From NCBI GenBank assembly GCA_964425855.1, contig CAYROE010000086.1, positions 1 through 5,887 of the forward strand: a DNA stretch of 5,887 nucleotides, in the 5' to 3' direction. Source of the DNA: S143-63 sp964425855. GTDB lineage: Archaea; Thermoproteota; Thermoprotei_A; Sulfolobales; Acidilobaceae. Below are positions 4,860 to 5,887 of this stretch, piece by piece. Positions within the stretch are counted from its first letter, which is position 1. Every line of letters begins with the position of its first letter. A program made the translations under genes and the position numbers. The notes beneath the pieces were generated by a model that worked only from the letters and a program-made list of their open reading frames with translations, was not told where the DNA came from and did not search any database.

Positions 4860-5678
4860 GCTCTGAAAGATTGGCAAGTAGATATCATATATGTGATAAT
4901 ATGCTCCCATATATATTTGTGTGCTGGGCGGGTTACTGTTGAATACGGCTGTAAGTATATCATCATCCATAGTCGCCGTCTCGGATATTAGGTTCTGATC
5001 TCTAGTCAATATGTATATTAGTACTGGTGCCAGCATGTCAACATGTCTTATTGAGGTTCTCATAGAAGGCATTGTTTCTGGTATAGTTGTTTCAAACGAT
5101 GATGCCTCGCCGAGCTTTCCAAGATACTTGCCTGCAACATATAGTTCGGCATCTTGTATATTATAGGCTGGAAGTAGTGACACAACGGCGATCTTAGCGT
5201 GTGCATCGTAGGTGTGAGTGTCTGTATGATAGGTTCTTACTTCTTCTACTTTGAGTGTTCCTATAGTTACTAGCTGGTTTACATCAGGTCTGAATAGCTG
5301 TATATCAAGGTAGTATGTGTATGTTGATTGTATGTAGTTATTTCCCTTTATTGTGGATATAGATCCGTCATGTGCGGTCATAGTTGTCTGCATGGGTCCA
5401 AGATATATTCCAGGAATAAACCATGCTTCCCCTAATGAATTACCGTTAAATTTTAGATCACTGATATGAATTACAACCGGCAACGCAGGGTATTCACTAA
5501 ATACTGTGTACGATCCTAGATCTCTCTTGAGTCTCATTAGGTATTGATAAGCCCTTTTTATTACTAACTTTATGTGGTCAGGATCTGGGACACTCGTAGC
5601 ATGTACTGCCATCATTGGTAATGATGCTAATATTATTAACGTTAGGAGAATCGACACTAAAACCTTTTGTCCTAACAT
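4857..5678 (-). CDS. Secreted protein with signal peptide (273-aa N-terminal part)
   Basis: ATG 5678 has GGGGG 4 nt upstream and the conserved promoter block 41 nt upstream. Residues 1-27 form a classic signal peptide: basic MLGQK, hydrophobic VLVSILLTLIILASLPMMAV, then a small-residue HATS region. The mature part begins with a helix (DHIKLVIKRAYQYLMRLKRD, 34-53), then a beta-rich middle (about 66-150) containing TYTYYLDIQLF and TIGTLKVEEVRTYHT. Helices return with DAHAKIAVVSLLPAYN (158-173), VDMLAPVLIYILTRDQ (213-228) and DDDILTAVFNS. The frame ends abruptly in ...YDIYLPIFQS at a TGA, with helical sequence continuing in the same frame just after it. No C-terminal anchor is present in either half. 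Probably an extracellular or pseudoperiplasmic protein; family not recognised. Confidence 0.78.
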   Translation of the reverse strand: MLGQKVLVSILLTLIILASLPMMAVHATSVPDPDHIKLVIKRAYQYLMRLKRDLGSYTVFSEYPALPVVIHISDLKFNGNSLGEAWFIPGIYLGPMQTTMTAHDGSISTIKGNNYIQSTYTYYLDIQLFRPDVNQLVTIGTLKVEEVRTYHTDTHTYDAHAKIAVVSLLPAYNIQDAELYVAGKYLGKLGEASSFETTIPETMPSMRTSIRHVDMLAPVLIYILTRDQNLISETATMDDDILTAVFNSNPPSTQIYMGAYYHIYDIYLPIFQS

Positions 5679-5719
5679 ATCTCCCCCTGCTTATTCCTGA
5701 GGGATGCAATGTATTTCTA

Positions 5720-5740
5720 GTGAAAAGCTGTTTTATGCTT
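5720..5740 (-). promoter_or_regulatory. Conserved promoter block, copy 2
   Basis: Exact 21-bp copy of 3722-3742, same orientation. It sits 8 nt after the stop of the partial membrane-protein gene and 41 nt before ATG 5678. ATAAAA on the minus strand (about 5732-5737) would place a transcript start near 5709, giving a leader of about 30 nt that contains the G-rich ribosome site. Confidence 0.65.
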
Positions 5741-5748
5741 AATTGAGT

Positions 5749-5887
5749 TTACATAAGCTTTCTAATCAGTCTTGTAAGTGATCCTGTAACCATGAAGACA
5801 AGGCTCCAGCCGAGTATATAGTAGCCGAAACTATATGCATAGTCAGGTATAGGATTTATACTTTTAGCATGTGATCCTATTACTTCT
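5749..5887 (-). CDS. C-terminus of a membrane protein (partial, enters from right edge)
   Basis: The last 45 codons of a leftward gene, ending in TAA at 5749-5751. The visible residues start EVIGSHAKSINPIPDYAY. They then form one membrane helix (FGYYILGWSLVFMVTGSL) and a short basic tail (TRLIRKLM) expected on the cytoplasmic side. The tail resembles the C-terminal anchor of the surface protein at 2932-3678 (VLRKLEEM), so this too may be a C-terminally anchored exported protein or the last helix of a multi-pass one. Because the start is outside the window, neither can be chosen. The conserved promoter block begins 8 nt after its stop. Confidence 0.6.
   Translation of the reverse strand, partial: EVIGSHAKSINPIPDYAYSFGYYILGWSLVFMVTGSLTRLIRKLM

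Noticed and set aside
4784..4966. 60-aa minus-strand frame across the TGA junction
   Set aside because: I considered it as a frameshift bridge between the two halves, but both halves are already in the same phase, so no shift is needed.
3722..5740. 21-bp repeats as attachment sites or direct repeats of a mobile element
   Set aside because: No integrase or transposase lies between them, and both sit at matching promoter positions; a promoter role is simpler, though recombination between copies remains possible.

Overview
The window looks like an accessory region of a hyperthermophilic crenarchaeon (Thermoproteota, plausibly Desulfurococcales-like), or a plasmid, virus or integrated element of such a host. 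The evidence is direct sequence: genes are short, tightly packed and often overlapping; Shine-Dalgarno sites are GGTGA or G-runs; TTG starts occur; AT-rich boxes sit about 25-30 nt before inferred transcript starts; ATA, AGA, AGG and CTA codons are common. No replication, integrase, capsid or rRNA/tRNA gene is visible, so element or chromosome cannot be decided from this window.

Left module (1-1954), small DNA-binding genes. A divergent control region (1402-1536) carries three AGATATCT palindromes. Leftward from it runs a compressed operon: a 58-aa ribbon-helix-helix (RHH) protein (1225-1401), a 156-aa coiled-coil protein (758-1228), a 26-aa microprotein (672-752), a 50-aa helix-turn-helix (HTH) protein (520-672) and a second, longer RHH protein that leaves the window at its left edge (1-520). 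Junctions are ATGA, a 5-nt gap, TGATG and TGATG, so the five frames are probably translationally coupled. Rightward runs a winged-HTH regulator (1537-1806), whose tail overlaps a convergent 53-aa gene (1793-1954). Every start in this module has a GGTGA site 4-7 nt upstream.

Right module (2051-5887), all on the minus strand, cell-surface and membrane genes. In transcription order: the C-terminus of a membrane protein (5749-5887, partial); a conserved promoter block (5720-5740); a secreted protein (4857-5678) separated by one in-frame TGA from what looks like its C-terminal half (4104-4850); a three-TM small protein (3751-4026); the same promoter block again (3722-3742); a signal-peptide, beta-rich, C-terminally anchored surface protein (start revised to 3678); and a very basic 294-aa cytoplasmic protein that overlaps it by ATGA. 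Ribosome sites here are G-runs or GAGGAG.

The two promoter blocks are identical over 21 bp, lie 8 nt beyond the stop codon of a membrane-protein gene in both cases, and stand 41-43 nt before the start of a signal-peptide gene. The right module may therefore be a duplicated and diverged 'membrane protein - promoter - exported protein' cassette. None of the surface genes can be assigned to a named family by eye; their roles are inference from topology and context.
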